From Ypsolopha sequella (lineage: Eukaryota > Arthropoda > Insecta > Lepidoptera > Ypsolophidae): 64,000 nt of DNA. The stretch spans positions 41,288,310 to 41,352,309 of the forward strand of contig OW203983.1 of the NCBI GenBank assembly GCA_934047225.1, written 5' to 3'. Under the pieces are notes generated by a model. It made no database searches and was not told the DNA's origin. It was given only the letters and a program-made list of their open reading frames with translations. A program made the position numbers and the translations under genes. Below, piece after piece: positions 21,145-34,900 of the stretch (positions within the stretch are counted from its first letter, which is position 1; each line of letters starts with the position of its first letter).

Positions 21145-21773
21145 TAATTATGATTACTTACCTTTTGTTTATCCTCAACAACGTTGAATTTTTGAATGTT
21201 GGACCTCATCCCACCTTCTAATCCCCGTAGACGTTTCCCAGTGGAATCCAAAGAACGCGACTGTGTTCTCCTTGAAGCCGAATAGGTTTATAGACTTGTA
21301 CTTAGGGCGTTCAACAAAAAGTGAGAATAAGTATGGTGCCGGTAACTTTTATTATATGTTTTTTTATTTTTCGATATAGTCACCTTTTACATCTGAAGTA
21401 TCCTTTTCTAATCTTAAAATTCCTTTCTTAAAAACTCGTCATCTTGAGCACTTAAAAATTCCTGTACTGCAGCGACTACTGCTTCATAATTTTTGAATCT
21501 CTGTCCTCTCAGATACCTTGGTAATAGATAAAAATCACTAGGGGCAACGTCGCTTAAATGGGAAAGATGCTCAAGTTTATCGAAGTCAGCCAATTTCAAG
21601 ATGAATTGCACCATAGCAACGATGGACCTGTGGGCCAGGGCATTATCTTGATGGAACAAAATATTTTTTGTTAGTTGGCCTCGCCGTTTCTCGCAAATTC
21701 CGTTTAGGCGTTCTTTTATTTGTTGTGCATGCAATGAGCCCGTAACAGTAGCTCCTTGGTCGAGATATCCTAT

Positions 21774-22689
21774 CATCCCGTATTTGAGTGGAGCACCAAG
21801 AACAAGCTTCACTTCAATGTGGCCAAGTGCAGCGTCTTGATGTTCACTAGAGGTCATCAAACTTTGCACGCTGTCTACACGCTTGGTTCTGACGTGATTG
21901 TTCGTGTCGGCTCTATTCATGATCTTGGTGTCACTTTTGACACAAAACTCACATTCCACGAACACATACGGAAACTAGCTGTAGATTGCTACCGCTGACT
22001 AGGTTTTATCATTCGTAATGCCAAGGACTTCCGCGACTGTAAAGTGATGTCCTTACTCTTTACAGCCCTGGTAAGAAGCAAAATAGAAGTAAGTGCTATT
22101 ACACGGAGTCCCCATGAAAGTGCCTATGCTGTGATGTTGGAAAAGGTACAAGGTTTCTTTTTTAAAAATAAATATGGGTGTTACCCATTTATATACCCTA
22201 CCAAATATATACTGGGAATGCTGGGTTACAACTCATTAGAAGTCAGGCGTACCTGTGATCTAATGGTAACGGCTTGCTGAATTTTACGTGGAGACACTGA
22301 CTGTCCCAAGTTAAAGTCTGCCGATTGTTCGTACCTGATAAGTACTTACGGGGCCGTTCTCACCGCTTATTGTCGATGCCTTCCGCAGGCACGGTGGCAC
22401 GCCGCGAGTCTCCGCTTATAAGGGGGCTCGACAAGCTCAGCGCACTCTTGGTCTCAACACCATGGATGTGATAAAGGAATGTCTGAAGTACTGTGAGAGT
22501 GAAGTATCAAAGATGATGTCCCTAAATCAACACTATATATAGTAATATTTATTTCTTTAATAATATTATCTTTGTTTTTTGTTTATAATTATGTTTTTAA
22601 TCATATATACTCTGTATATCTTTGAATTGCTCAGTAACTTGGATAATTCTGTAATGCTGAACATTGTTTTATTAAATAAATAAATAAAT
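21774..22689 (+). mobile_element. Jockey/CR1-like retrotransposon 3' fragment in mariner
   Basis: The translation holds the late RT region: NKLHFNVAKCSVLMFTR, SIHDLGVTFDTKLTFHEHI, then MSLLFTALVRSKIE, with a few in-frame stops. The fragment ends in TTTATTAAATAAATAAATAA, a tail typical of CR1/Jockey-type elements. Joining the flanks restores mariner codons for G-V-V-I-G-Y-L, so the borders are accurate to a few bases. Any target duplication is 2-3 bp at most. Confidence 0.8.
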
Positions 22690-23042
22690 GACTACGCCTT
22701 TACTATCCCAGAAAAGAAAGCCCGTGATCTCTCCGGCGGAACAAGTCTCATTAAATTTTTTAGGGGTTGGATATGATGGTCTTTTCCAAGTCATAAACTG
22801 TAATTTTGTTTCTGGATCGTAATGGTGAAGCCACGTTTCATCCATGGTTATAAGTCGAGCCAAAAAACGACCAGGATCTTATTGTAACAGTTCCAAAAAA
22901 AAATTCGAGAAATGTTCAGCCTGGTTTGTTTTTGAACATCAGTGAGCATTCTGGGGACCCAGCGCACATATACTTTTTTCATCCCCAAACGTTCGTATGA
23001 AATGTTTTGCACACTACCAGTCGAAATTTTTGTTTCTGTGGC

Positions 23043-23432
23043 TATACAGGGTGTAAAAGCAAAGGCAATAATCCTTCTAGGGTATGTTAGTATGAATCAT
23101 ACAGTGTTTAAAAAAAATAGCGGCAATTTTTTTTTATGCAGCAATACCACATAGTAACACGATTTGTTAAACTTGAAATACTCTAATCCGGTGGACACTC
23201 TTGCTGGTCGTTGACCTCTGATAGCGTCAGTAGCACAGAACATAATTACTCAATGTGATTGGTCGTTACCGCACTACGGGGTGAATGAACTGCATTGATA
23301 AGAGTGCGTAGCTGGATCTTAGGAAAACGATATAATTTTTGGTAAAAATTCAAGGTATACTTTTTTTATCGTAATCGTATCAGTATCGTGTATACTTTCA
23401 TACCCTTAAGGGATTCTTGGTTTTGCATTTAC
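23043..23432. mobile_element. Non-autonomous insertion within mariner
   Basis: TACAGGGTGTAAAAGCAAAGG at the left and TTTGCATTTACACCGTG at the right resemble short inverted termini. Mariner homology stops and resumes at these points. It has no coding potential, and its superfamily is unknown. Confidence 0.5.
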
Positions 23433-23649
23433 ACCGTGACACGGCGATCTGCTAAAACAATTTTTTCGACTTTTTTGACCATTTCTTTGGTCATTAGCGT
23501 TGTGGGGCGACGCGAGCGAGAGTCATCATTGGTAGATGTTCTCCCACCTTTAAATTCGGCGCAACAACGTGCAACTGTAGAATACGGTGTAGCATTTGCT
23601 TCTAAAGTATCCTGTTAGTCTTAATTAACTCGTTTTATATTTAAATTTT

Positions 23650-25049
23650 TCAAGCACAGATACATAAAAAAAGTGCGCAATTTTTTTTTCTATTTTCATA
23701 AACGCGCTACGACATACTGCAAACAAAAGACTTCCCTTTTTAAAAACCAAAAGATATTCAGATTGTTTCGTTTTTTAAAATCTAATCAATATTCCAGCTT
23801 TACCAGCCATTAATTACTTTTTTTGGTTCCAAAGAGTTTGTACCTCATTATCACTTTATAATGAACGCCTCTAGTACATTCATATCAAGGGTCCAAAACA
23901 AAAGGCTTGCTCTAGAAAATTCTTATAAAAGATTATTATTGTATTAAAAAAGACATGAAATTTAAAATATATATTTAGAAGTTAAAGTTTAATATAATAT
24001 AATTAGAAACACTAACAGGTTTTAAAACAATAAAATAAAAAAATTATTAATTGCTATGACACACACTTTTGAAATTTAGGTAATAATTTTATTGGCTTCT
24101 GGAAACAAACTTGAATAAACCAAAATTTTTGTAACTGCTAATCTTATATCTGTCTCTAAGACCAAAAGGTGTGCACAAAAGAGAACCCTGTCTAAATATG
24201 ATCGTGGATGATCCCAAAGAGAGATGAATATTACATTTTAGGGATTGATGCAAACAAAATATATAACTACGAGGGGCTAAATAGATACGGCCCGTATTAT
24301 TTTTAATCGGTTTGTTTTGAGATCTTTACGCTAGACAGACATACTTAAATGTGCATGACTTTTAGGTTTCTGTCAAAATGTACGAATATTTTACACTTGA
24401 AATAAAAACTGACGAACAAAAAATGACCAAGAATACGTCAATGGGTATAACTTTACCTTGACGAGTAATATTCTTTGCTTAGGCCAACAATTTATTTTCT
24501 ATTATTTCTTTATGAAACTCTGCATCAACTACGAAGAGCCCTGTTATGATAGAAGTTGTAGGGTACCACTTCTTTTATTTCGTATAATTATGACGATCTT
24601 ATTCTTTTCTGATATATAATTAATCTATAATTTCTTCGTGAAACATTTCATAAATGCTATTATTATAACCTGCTCCCTTATTGTCTAACTTGAACATCCA
24701 AGATACATTTGAAAGCAATAGCCATAGATGTTGAAATTAGACAATAAGGACCCTGTTCTCGTTCTTCTTCGTATACATTTTCTTCTTCGTTTATCAAATT
24801 TGTTTTGAAATAATACTTTGCAACTAGTACAATGATATAATATATAGGTAATATGGTTTTTCTTCAAGACGATGAGTTTGCGACTGTATAGTATGTAGTA
24901 CTTATATTATTTGCTTCTTATATTCTTTTCTTTTATTATTTTCTTTATTTTTGTTTAGTTTACTTGAAAGTACACAAAATTTTTTTCACTTTCCGATTAC
25001 AGATTATTTATATTTTATAGTGAACTGAAGAACATAAATTGATGAATAT
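23650..25049. other. Non-coding desert
   Basis: Nothing gene-like is supported. A small hairpin lies at 24676-24752 (CCTTATTGTCTAA/TTAGACAATAAGG). The right end probably includes the 3' UTR of the minus-strand hexosaminidase-like gene. Confidence 0.45.
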
Positions 25050-25992
25050 TTACGATCTGTTTAGGCCTACCGTTTTATTTCCATTGGAGAAAAGATCAGA
25101 TAACACTATATTTAATTCTCTTTTGAGATGATTAGTTTTTTCCTCAATGTATTCCCTGGCTGCAAAGTCTGGATAAAAATCTGTCATCGCTTTCCAAACA
25201 TCTAGTTTTATGCTGTCTAATTCAGATTTTAAATACTGCACTTGATAAATTACGTTTGCAGTATGAATAATTAGAAACAATTTCTTACTAAGCGTTGATA
25301 CTCTATCGAATTCAGATACGAATTTGGAAATACTTGAATTCACATAACTTAGTCCCATTAAAGCCTCATTCACTTTATATCCGGGATAGCTACAATGAAG
25401 TTCATCGTTTGTGTGAAAAAAATAACTTAAATCACACGCAAGGTTACCCTTGAGATCATATACAATTTTATTTCCGAAGAAATCTTTCCAGTCTTGCGAA
25501 AAGTCAGCGTACGTGTCAGTTTTATAAATTTTAATCAGAAATAGATTAACGAGAAGACTTGGTATAGCTGGTACCATCAATTCACAGAGTGGTCCATTAT
25601 GGTGGAGCCTGGACGAGCCTGTTAATATTATCCCTTTAAAGTTATAGCGTACTTCGGTGTATTGATGTAGAAGCTGCAACCATCTGTAATTATTCATAAA
25701 TCTCTTCGAGAGGTCAGGGAAATAGTTTAATGGTTCGTCCGCACATTTGAAGGCTGATGCTATCCAAAAGCCATCGTAATTTTTTTGGTAATATTCTAGG
25801 TCGTGACTGACAGCTTCTACATTTGAACCATAGTGCCGTGCTACAGGTTCTACATCTAAATTCTGTGGATCAAGAAATTCAATTTTTCGTTCCTTAAGCA
25901 TATCGCCCCATATCAAAATTTCAAGCTTAGCGTTTATACTTGTATTAAGTGCGAACTCAACAATTTCCGATACATGACGCTCGAACCTTTTA
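25050..25992 (-). CDS. Hexosaminidase-like gene (minus), exon 4
   Basis: 943 nt after acceptor TTTCAG, ending at the stop. Encodes the second half of the barrel and the C-terminal helical region (ILIWGDML, WIASAFKCADE, GIILTGSSRLHH, LCELMVPAIPSL). Confidence 0.9.
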
Positions 25993-28900
25993 CTGAAATT
26001 AAAATATTACGATTAAATAAGGACAACACAGACTCTATGTAATCTCGCAAACATTTTTTTGCTACTTACGAATTAGTAAGGTTCCTTTCACGACAATGAT
26101 CACAGTCGTTCGTTTGATTTATTGCGTGACACCCGATATGCAAGTATTTTAATGGCGTAACATTTTCATGAAACTGTATGATCTAGAAACAAAAGTTTAG
26201 CTAGGATTATTAGCGCTCTTCAGAAACAACTTTTTTTTTTGCGGCCCATAAATACCCTTAAATAACGAGTTTGCTCATGTAAATAATTTCTTCAGTATAA
26301 ATTAAGCGCAAATGAATATTACTCATTCATAAACGGGTACGAATTAAATATTACACACGATTTTAATCAATACAGCTAAATAATAAGCAACTGATTTTTT
26401 TTTAACTAAGCGACAACGAAGTCTCCAATGTCAGCAGACTTCATAAAACTACCTAAGTCACTACACATTTAACCAATCAATTATTATTATATTCTTCTGA
26501 TGATGCATTTATTCAACAGAGAGAGAGAGAGATCCATACTTCTCCAAATTTTTTAGCATGATAATTGTAATTGCTTTATTGCTTCAAGAATCAGTAATAT
26601 GAATCTTGTTCAAGAAATCTTGTACAATATTGAGTCAAATTAAGTATAGTCCAGTAAATGAAAGATTTGAGGTCGAATTAACCATACACTACTAAAATGA
26701 CTTTGAAATAATAATATTTTCATATTACTGACACTCTACCCCGTCCCGGAAGAACATATTTTTTTTACACTTTACTAAAATAATAAGTGTATTGTTTATA
26801 TCAGCGTAAGCAATCGATTTTATAAGAATCTAACGCATTCAAAAAAATTGCATATATTCGATGGAGGCAAAAATCTTCAAACCCCTTGTGAAAACATAGT
26901 GTCAGATTTGCGTAAGTTCAATTTTCGTTTTTATTAGCTCGGCTATGATTCTTAGAATATAATATATTCAACATTATACAGCATCTATTCTCATTTAAAA
27001 GTTGTAAATATTAATTCAAAGTGGGCGTAAACTCCTATTTAGGTATTAAATATATATTCAAGTTATTAAAATAAAAAGTACGTACTTGTGTTAACACATC
27101 ATGTATGACTGAATTATTGTTGAGCATAATATGAGAAATTTCCAAATTTCCGAAGGTTTGTACTAACGGTATAATCTCCAACCCATATTCCTTCGCTTCG
27201 AAAAGAAAATCCATTAACTGTAAAAGAATAATTTTACCAAGCTATCTTATGAGATCTGCGAAATCCTCTTCCATATTATTTTAGAAACGCAGACATTTTT
27301 TTATAAAAACATATAATTATAAGTATTTGACTTAAATATGCATGAATTTGAAAATACATGTTATAGGTATGTACTGTTGTTTACTACACTGCACAATGCT
27401 AAAATTAAATCCTGCTCTAACACTTTTGTTTCTTAACTGTCTATCCTGCTCTAATCAGATGCTGCGCACGCTAAACTTCAGTTATTTTGAAATCGCGGCT
27501 ACATTAGGACATTACCTATAATTTATTTATGTAACAAAGACTTTTTTTTCTAATTATTATCTGCGTGTATTGGTTTCGTTTCAATCGGTTTTGACGTTAT
27601 TTTTTCTTGAAATTCATGCTTTTTTAATGAAAAGTAATATAAACAGAAGAAGATTAAAAGTATGTTTATTTATAACGTGTAATATTATTAATATTTTACC
27701 ATCTACATTGACGGAACTGAATCCAATGCAAAACTGATGTTTAGCATTGTAGAGCCCCATAGCTCTAATTTCAGTAAATAAGCCGGGAAAAGGTGTCAAA
27801 TGTAGAAAAGTGATAGAATAGCATTGATTTAAAAAAAAAAACACGTGTTCTGTAGTCCCCCAGGAACATTCATCTACATTAACCTTTGAATTAGCTCCGG
27901 AAATTAAAAAATTAGGGGGGTCTGACCCCAAAAAAGTAGCTGTCATTAAAAAAATCAAACTATTTGAAAAAAATCTTCTTTCCCGTGTTCCCTAGACACC
28001 CAAGAATACTCATCAGCATTAACCCAGTCAAGTCTGAGTCAGCCTCGCGTACCTAGGGTTCTGTAATTCGACAGTTTTGTGAAGAGTATGACATAGCCAA
28101 AACAAAAACAAGTTCCGGGCGTGGCTTATTCCATTTTACGATAGCGCGCGGGGGGAAATTCGTCCCGGTCTCTAAGCTCGCGTCACCATAGCAAAAATAC
28201 GAATAGAGTGGACGAGGCAGGGTCAAAAGTAATACGTATTTTATTTTATCTAATTTATTAGTGTATTTCGATCATCGTCACACGGCATTGATCCTACTTG
28301 CTATCACGTCGGGACGTAAATTTATTATGGTCGGCTAAAAGTGGTTTTTTGAGTGTTTGATTTATCAGTTGACCCTCGGAACATTTCAGACACTACTTTA
28401 GAGATACATAATAATATTGTGACGGTTAATTGTCACCATTACCCATTCTTTAAATATTTTTCGCCCGTTGAGCTGGTTTTACACTTGCGGGAAAATAAAT
28501 TGGACCAAAAATTTCTTTACAAAATTTTTTTACTGAAGTTGTTATTACAAAAAGTGGAAACTAACAAATATTCTCAGAAGGAATGCACCACGTCACTATC
28601 TATCTCACTGTAGCCTATATCAATTATGCCTCTCTCATTCAACCACGTTTAACTGCGTTACTATCTCATTCCAACTCATTTTAAATAGCGTCACTATTTA
28701 TCTCACTCTAACGCGTGTTAAATGGCATTTCTAATGAACGTCAAATATTTTTACTGCCCGCCACTCTTTCATTCTAAATTCTAATTATTTTAAAAAATAC
28801 GCAGCTCCTTTGGTAGTAAAATAGCAATAACTTTTTTTTCAAAAGTAATACACAGAAATTGCCAGATCATTTGAAAAACAATATTTGATGAGCCGTTATT

Positions 28901-31900
28901 TAAGACAATTTGCAAAACTAACATAGGACATTTTTTTTCAGGGTGTGGTATGGAACTAACCTAATTACAAAAAATTGCTCAAAAATTGGGTTTTTATTTT
29001 TCTTCCTGATGTAACAGCATTTCAAGGTTTATTTTTGACTTTATCAATAGCATGACTATTCAGAGTTGCGCAACAAAAATTTTATTCTTAGAATTTAGAA
29101 CTGGTTAGCTTTGACTCTCAAAAATCTATTCGAATTTATAAAAGTACCATCAACTCGAAGACTATCTACTTTTTGCAGAGGTCATAATTTGATATTCTGG
29201 TCAGGCATGAGCTGGCCTACCAGCCTTCCAAGGGAAAGCGTTGACTTTTGGGACACCTGTTTACCCTTGGGATAAATCGCCAAGTGTTTAAAATATAGAA
29301 ATTTATTTGTATCATAGTTTGAAATCTTCAGGTCCCTTTACGCAAAATGAAAAAACAAAACTCTTTTAGGATTAATTTGTTGTCCCTATGTTTGTCTGTT
29401 TGTCCGTTTGTCTAGGCAATTTTTCTGGGTAAAATCAATAAATGCTAATATTTACAGCCCTGTGAAAATATACATATTATAACGTTTTTATGGCCTTTTG
29501 TTTAACTTTTTCATACAAATTTTCTCCTTATGAAAATATAGAGATCAACACTTCACATAATATTTTGCATTTGAAAGAAAGCACAGAAAGGAACTGTAGA
29601 ACAAATAATGTAAAAAATATAAAACCGTATCTTTCTATTCTAAAGGGATTAATAATTTACTGTTTGTTCAATGTGGCGATAGCTTTGTTTATTTTTTTTT
29701 TTTTCTTTGTTACAAAGATAACAAATATTTTCATACAAGGTTTTCCTTAAGGGCTATTTCTCCGAATTTGTAACAAAATATTAAGAAATAATTATAACGG
29801 TAAAGTACAACTTTTAGCTAAGACAATTTATTGTTAAAAGTTTGCTAAATGCATAAACATATTTTAATGATATTATGGTATCTTCAAAATAATTGGGTTT
29901 TCCATAAGCGTGATATCAGATTATTTAAGAAATTTACGGCTGGTATCACGACGACGGATAAGCCAATTCTTTTATTACTATTGTAATATAATTAAAAATA
30001 TGTTAATGCATACAGCAGACTTTTAACTATAAGTTTTCTTAACTAAAAATTGTATTTTTACTTATTGAAATTGTATTTCTCATCAAGAAGTGCAAGATGA
30101 CAAGATATTCAAAATAAGTTAATTGAATTTGTGAAATGGTTTCAGGTCAAAACAGTTTTCCATGAAACGGTAATTGTTTATACTTAGCAAAGTGTGTAAA
30201 CTTAGTCATCTTAACATGAACGACGCCTGTATTTCTCTCTTTTTTATTTCCAGTATAGATAAAAATATACAAACTTGTTAAACTTTGTGTAAAAACGAGG
30301 CAGTATTGACGATATCCTGACAGCTATTATGATGGTGTTTTATCAAATTTTGCTTTTTGGGCTGTATAGAGACGTAGTTAGATGTCACTAGAATATTCTC
30401 ATGAAAAAAGATATGAAGAAATTAAGCTGTAGACTTCACATTCGGTTTATACCTATTGTATGAATTTTAAGAAAAATACAGGGGTAAAGAGACCTCTTAA
30501 GGAAAACCTTGTATTAAACTATTTGTTACCTTAGTAAAAAATAATTCAAGGAAAAAAATAAACAAAGCTATCGCCACATTGAACAGTAGATAATTAATCC
30601 CTTTAGAATAGAACAACATGGTTTTCATATTTTTTACATTATTTGTTCAACAATTCCTTTCTGTATTGACTTTTAAATGCAAAATATTATCTTAAGTGTT
30701 CATCCCTACATTTTCATAGTGAGAAAATTTGTATGAAAAACGTAAAAACCTAAAACGTAATATAAATAAAAACGTCAAAAGTATGTTTTTACAGCTCTAT
30801 AGAAGGCCGTTAATATTGGTATTTATTAATTTTACCCAGAAAAAATTGTCTAGACAAACGGACAGACAGACAAACATAGGGATAACAAATTAATCCTAAA
30901 AGAGTTTCATTGTTTTCATTTTGCGTAACAGAACCTGAACATGTACCGACAGGATTATCTACGATCTAATAATTTTGCCATGCACTGTAAATATTTCAAA
31001 ATAAATTTCTATATTTTAAATGCTTGGCGATTTATCCCAAGTAAGTGTACCTATATAATTTGCAAAAAACTTCACTTATTGGACCTGAAATGGTGAGCCA
31101 ATACTAGAGGGTAATTTCACGAAAAGGTCATTGACCTTTGTTACAGATCTCAGTAAGTATAAGTAAATTAATTTGGGTTTCAATAACGATCACAAAATTA
31201 TTCTTTTAGAGTAACATATATTATTTTCCCGCATAAAAGTATGAATTCATTCTGTTTTGTTGTTATGACTATGGCACGATGTAGCTAAATCACTCATACG
31301 CATATTTTGTTGAGTTTTTAACGGCAGGAATATGATGCTCCTCGAAATATTACTTTATAAAATTAATTTCAATATGTTTTGAAGTAGTTTTGGGAGATAT
31401 TTATAGCTTGCAAAAAAGGGCACAGGTTCCACGTCTTACGGGCGCCAACGCTAGGCGTAGACTGACAATATCTTGCTGCCGCTGACTGCATCAGTGGATT
31501 TACGTATTTTTGGAAAAAGGGGGTGCTTTTTTTGACCCGAATAACGTGGTATTTGGAAAATGAATAGATATCATTTACACTAATTTTATTAAAAAAAACC
31601 AACAAAATCGCGAAAGCGATACCTGAAACAAAATCGATAAGAAGTGTGCAATAGAGGGTTACAAAAAAATTCATTGACAGTACAAATATGAATCGATTAA
31701 CGTGGTTTGTGGAAAATGAATACCTTAAAGTTCAACCAAAAACATGTATTTTTTTATGGCTATACGTTACCTAATTATTGCAACAAAATCATCCGAAAGC
31801 TGACATTTTATTTCTGTTTGTATTTTCGTTCCCCTGTTTAATCCTGCCTTGAATTTTTCAACCGCTAAATCTTTCCTATAATATTTACGTAAATAAATAT

Positions 31901-34900
31901 ACGCAAGTAAAGATAGCTAAGCTATATATTATTACAATTAACTTTTTAGCACCTACGATTTAATAACCATATTGTACTTTTATAAAATATTTGTTTTATA
32001 TTTATTTTACTTTATTTTTGGATTTCCCTTTTGTGTTCAACATTTTTAAATTGCTATATGTTTTCTGTAATTCACCAGTTATGAGATAATCCACATTTTT
32101 TTCATATTTTTAGGTCCAGCAGTTTCGGAGATAAGGGGGGGAGACATATTTTTTTTTGTGGTTTTTCAAAGATTTCTCGAAATCAGTGCCAGTAAATATA
32201 GTTAATGTATACATTTTTTTTAATTTCTACAATCTTATACCCATATTGTACTTTTGGAATTTGGAATTTTCATTCAAAAATGGCACGAATTTCATACTGC
32301 AATATAAAATTCTTCAATGAGGACCACACATTCGTGATCAGCAACCAAAAAAAAAACCGCTAGATCCATTTTTTTATATTATTTACAATAGCTACATTTT
32401 GGGTGATGGTGAAGCATGGTGTTACAGTGATAATGATAGTAACTTATAATTTAATTAAATAGTATAATTTCTTAACTTATGATTCCTCTAAGGTGTAAAC
32501 ATTAGTTGATTACAGACTAAAAGGAAAAGGACTATATGAGACAGGTAGACAAAGATATATATGTTTTTCTTTTTTTCATTAACCTGAATTCCTGCTGTCT
32601 TGTATTTTCTTATCCCTTGGTTAAAGTAGATATAAGTCATATATTGTATAGTATAAGTTTTATGTTGAAAAAAAAGACATGATCTTGCTAAGTTTCTTGC
32701 CCTTCTTCTTAGCAAGACTAATCGAATGGGCGGAGGTAGGCATGTATTTATATATGTAACCTATTAGTATGTAGTATATAGGATGGGATTTGGTCGGCCG
32801 CCTGGATTCGTGCTGGGGGCTCGGTTGGTGATCATTGAACCTTGTTCCTGGTCCCTGGCCGGGTCTCCGGTATGGGTTCGGGCGGCTGATTGGATTTTAC
32901 CTTGTATAATATATATTTTACCTATCATTTTAATCGTAAATATATTGCTACATAAATTAAATAAACCTTTAATTTAGTTCATGTACATTTATTATTTTAT
33001 TACATATATTTTCTTTATTAGATTAAATTTGACGTGTAAAAAGTGTATATATCTATACCTGCTTTGCAAAATAAACTATTTGAATTTGAATTTGAATTTG
33101 AATTTGAATTTGGGAAACTTTGGGGGGATTTAAACCTCCCTAACTCTCTAATTTTCGGAGGCAATGCAGAACTCATTGCTGACGAATGTTCATAGGTGTC
33201 TACAGAATACGTGAAAGGAATTTTTCAAATAAAGTGTTTAAAAATATTTTTAATGAAAGTTACTTTTTGGGGGGGTCAAGTCCTTCTAACTTTCTCATTT
33301 TTGGAGATAATGCAAAGGTTAATGTGGATAAATGTTGCTGGGGAACTACAGAACACGTGAAAGAAAGAATTTTTTAAATCGGTGCTGCTCCACCACTTTT
33401 CTAAATTTTCCGGCTTATTTTCTGGAGCAATAGGTGATCTTGGTTTATCATATCATATCAGCGAGGGCGGCGCTAGTACAGTGCGCGCCAATCTTTTAGT
33501 CACCTCTGAATGAGTTACGAGTGCAAGCTTGCGCAGGTACAGTCAAGGAAACAATAATATCAATGGTTGATTATTAAATGTTTTCTATAAGTGGGAAGGT
33601 GTACTTGTTGTACCTACCTATTTCATCATTATTTATTATTTTAGTGCAATCTTAACTATATAAATAAAACGCATTAATATAAACACCATTTTCCTAAATT
33701 GTCGCCTTAAAACGCTATAACGTCCGCGAGGCATTACAACAACAATAAACTTTAAGAAACTAAATCAACAAAACTTTAACAAACTAAATCAACAAAACAA
33801 CAAATAAAGGCAACAAACACAATAAACTATAACAAACAGATTCAACGATAAACTTAACGAATCATGGAATTTTTTCCTCGAAGGTACCTTTCATGCAACG
33901 CGCGCGTGTGTAGTGTACGGACGTAGCACTAACACTAACGGATAGTGTTGTATCCTCATATCTCACAACACTGTTGTGACACCTGCTAAACGTTGAGCGG
34001 GGGTATGGTGCGGCACGCAGGCGGGTGTGCTCCGCGCCCTCGCTCCTGTAACGTCCCCCGAACACCGTAAAACGGCTATTGCGTCGCCTCTTGGGGCTAT
34101 CTTCAGAGGCGACTAAAAGATTGGCGCGCACTGTACCACGCGGCGAACTGTCAAAATGTAACGTTTTTTAGGCAGTATTAGTTCGCCACTGGCAAGAAGC
34201 TTTAGACTTTTAGGTTTAACTAGAGAGCTTTTTAGTATTCCATCTTCTTGGCCACCGGCAAACTTATGCGTCTTCATACATTAAAGTATAGTTTCGTAAA
34301 TTTGTAATTATTTTTGGAGCGCAATCGCATGTTTGCAATTGATCTAAAGATTTGTAAAATATATATAATGAATCCCGAGGGGGTGCCAGAGGTGTTCCGA
34401 GCGTGAACTTTTTCAGCGAGTGGGTAAACCCTATTGCCGCACTTGTTGCACAAATACACGCTTTTTAGGGCATGCAGGATTCTTTACGTGGTTTCCTTCA
34501 ACGTTCAGCGAGTGGTAAGTAAGAACAAATATTATGCACATAAATTCCGGAAAACTCATTGGTGCATTCTTGACCGGGGATCGAACCTGGATCTCAAGAT
34601 TGAGAGGCCAGCGTTCTACCCCTGAGCTAATATCTAAGGATTTTAATAGGTATATTCGTAAATACGAAATGTAACTTTCTTATCATCGCTACTTACTTCT
34701 TTTTTATCATAAGCATGTTCTGATCTTAGTAGTTGAATATTTTCTTCATAAGGAAACATATCTTCGTACTCCATTAAAATGGCAGTGGCTCCATAATACT
34801 TGAAGATTTTTAGAAGTGATGTCAGATACTGCATTTTTGGTGGAGCCCCTTTCAAATCTATATGAACCACTACATGGTCTAGAGCTGGTTTCGTATTTTT

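Larger units (their letters stand above)
21330..23640 (-). pseudogene. mariner transposase, split by two insertions
   Basis: Reading the minus strand from about 23620 down, N-terminal mariner sequence appears first (VARCCAEFKGGRTST, then DRRV), then MKKVYVRWVPR at about 22970, then MDETWLHHYDPETK at 22672-22863, and the catalytic C-terminus with HQDNALAH and APSDFYLLP at 21414-21770. These match the D,D34D transposase family (cut-and-paste at TA). Stops and frameshifts are present, and the spacing between the last two Asp residues is two longer than usual. The gene is interrupted at 21774-22689 and about 23043-23432. Clear terminal inverted repeats were not found. Confidence 0.85.

Noticed and set aside
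33862..34131. 89-codon ORF within the TIR element
   Set aside because: Arg/Ser-rich with no homology recognised; explained by GC-rich non-coding interior.
34560..34634. tRNA gene on the minus strand
   Set aside because: The head has A- and B-box-like sequences, but it is followed by a SINE body shared with 46808-47010, and the cloverleaf is degenerate.
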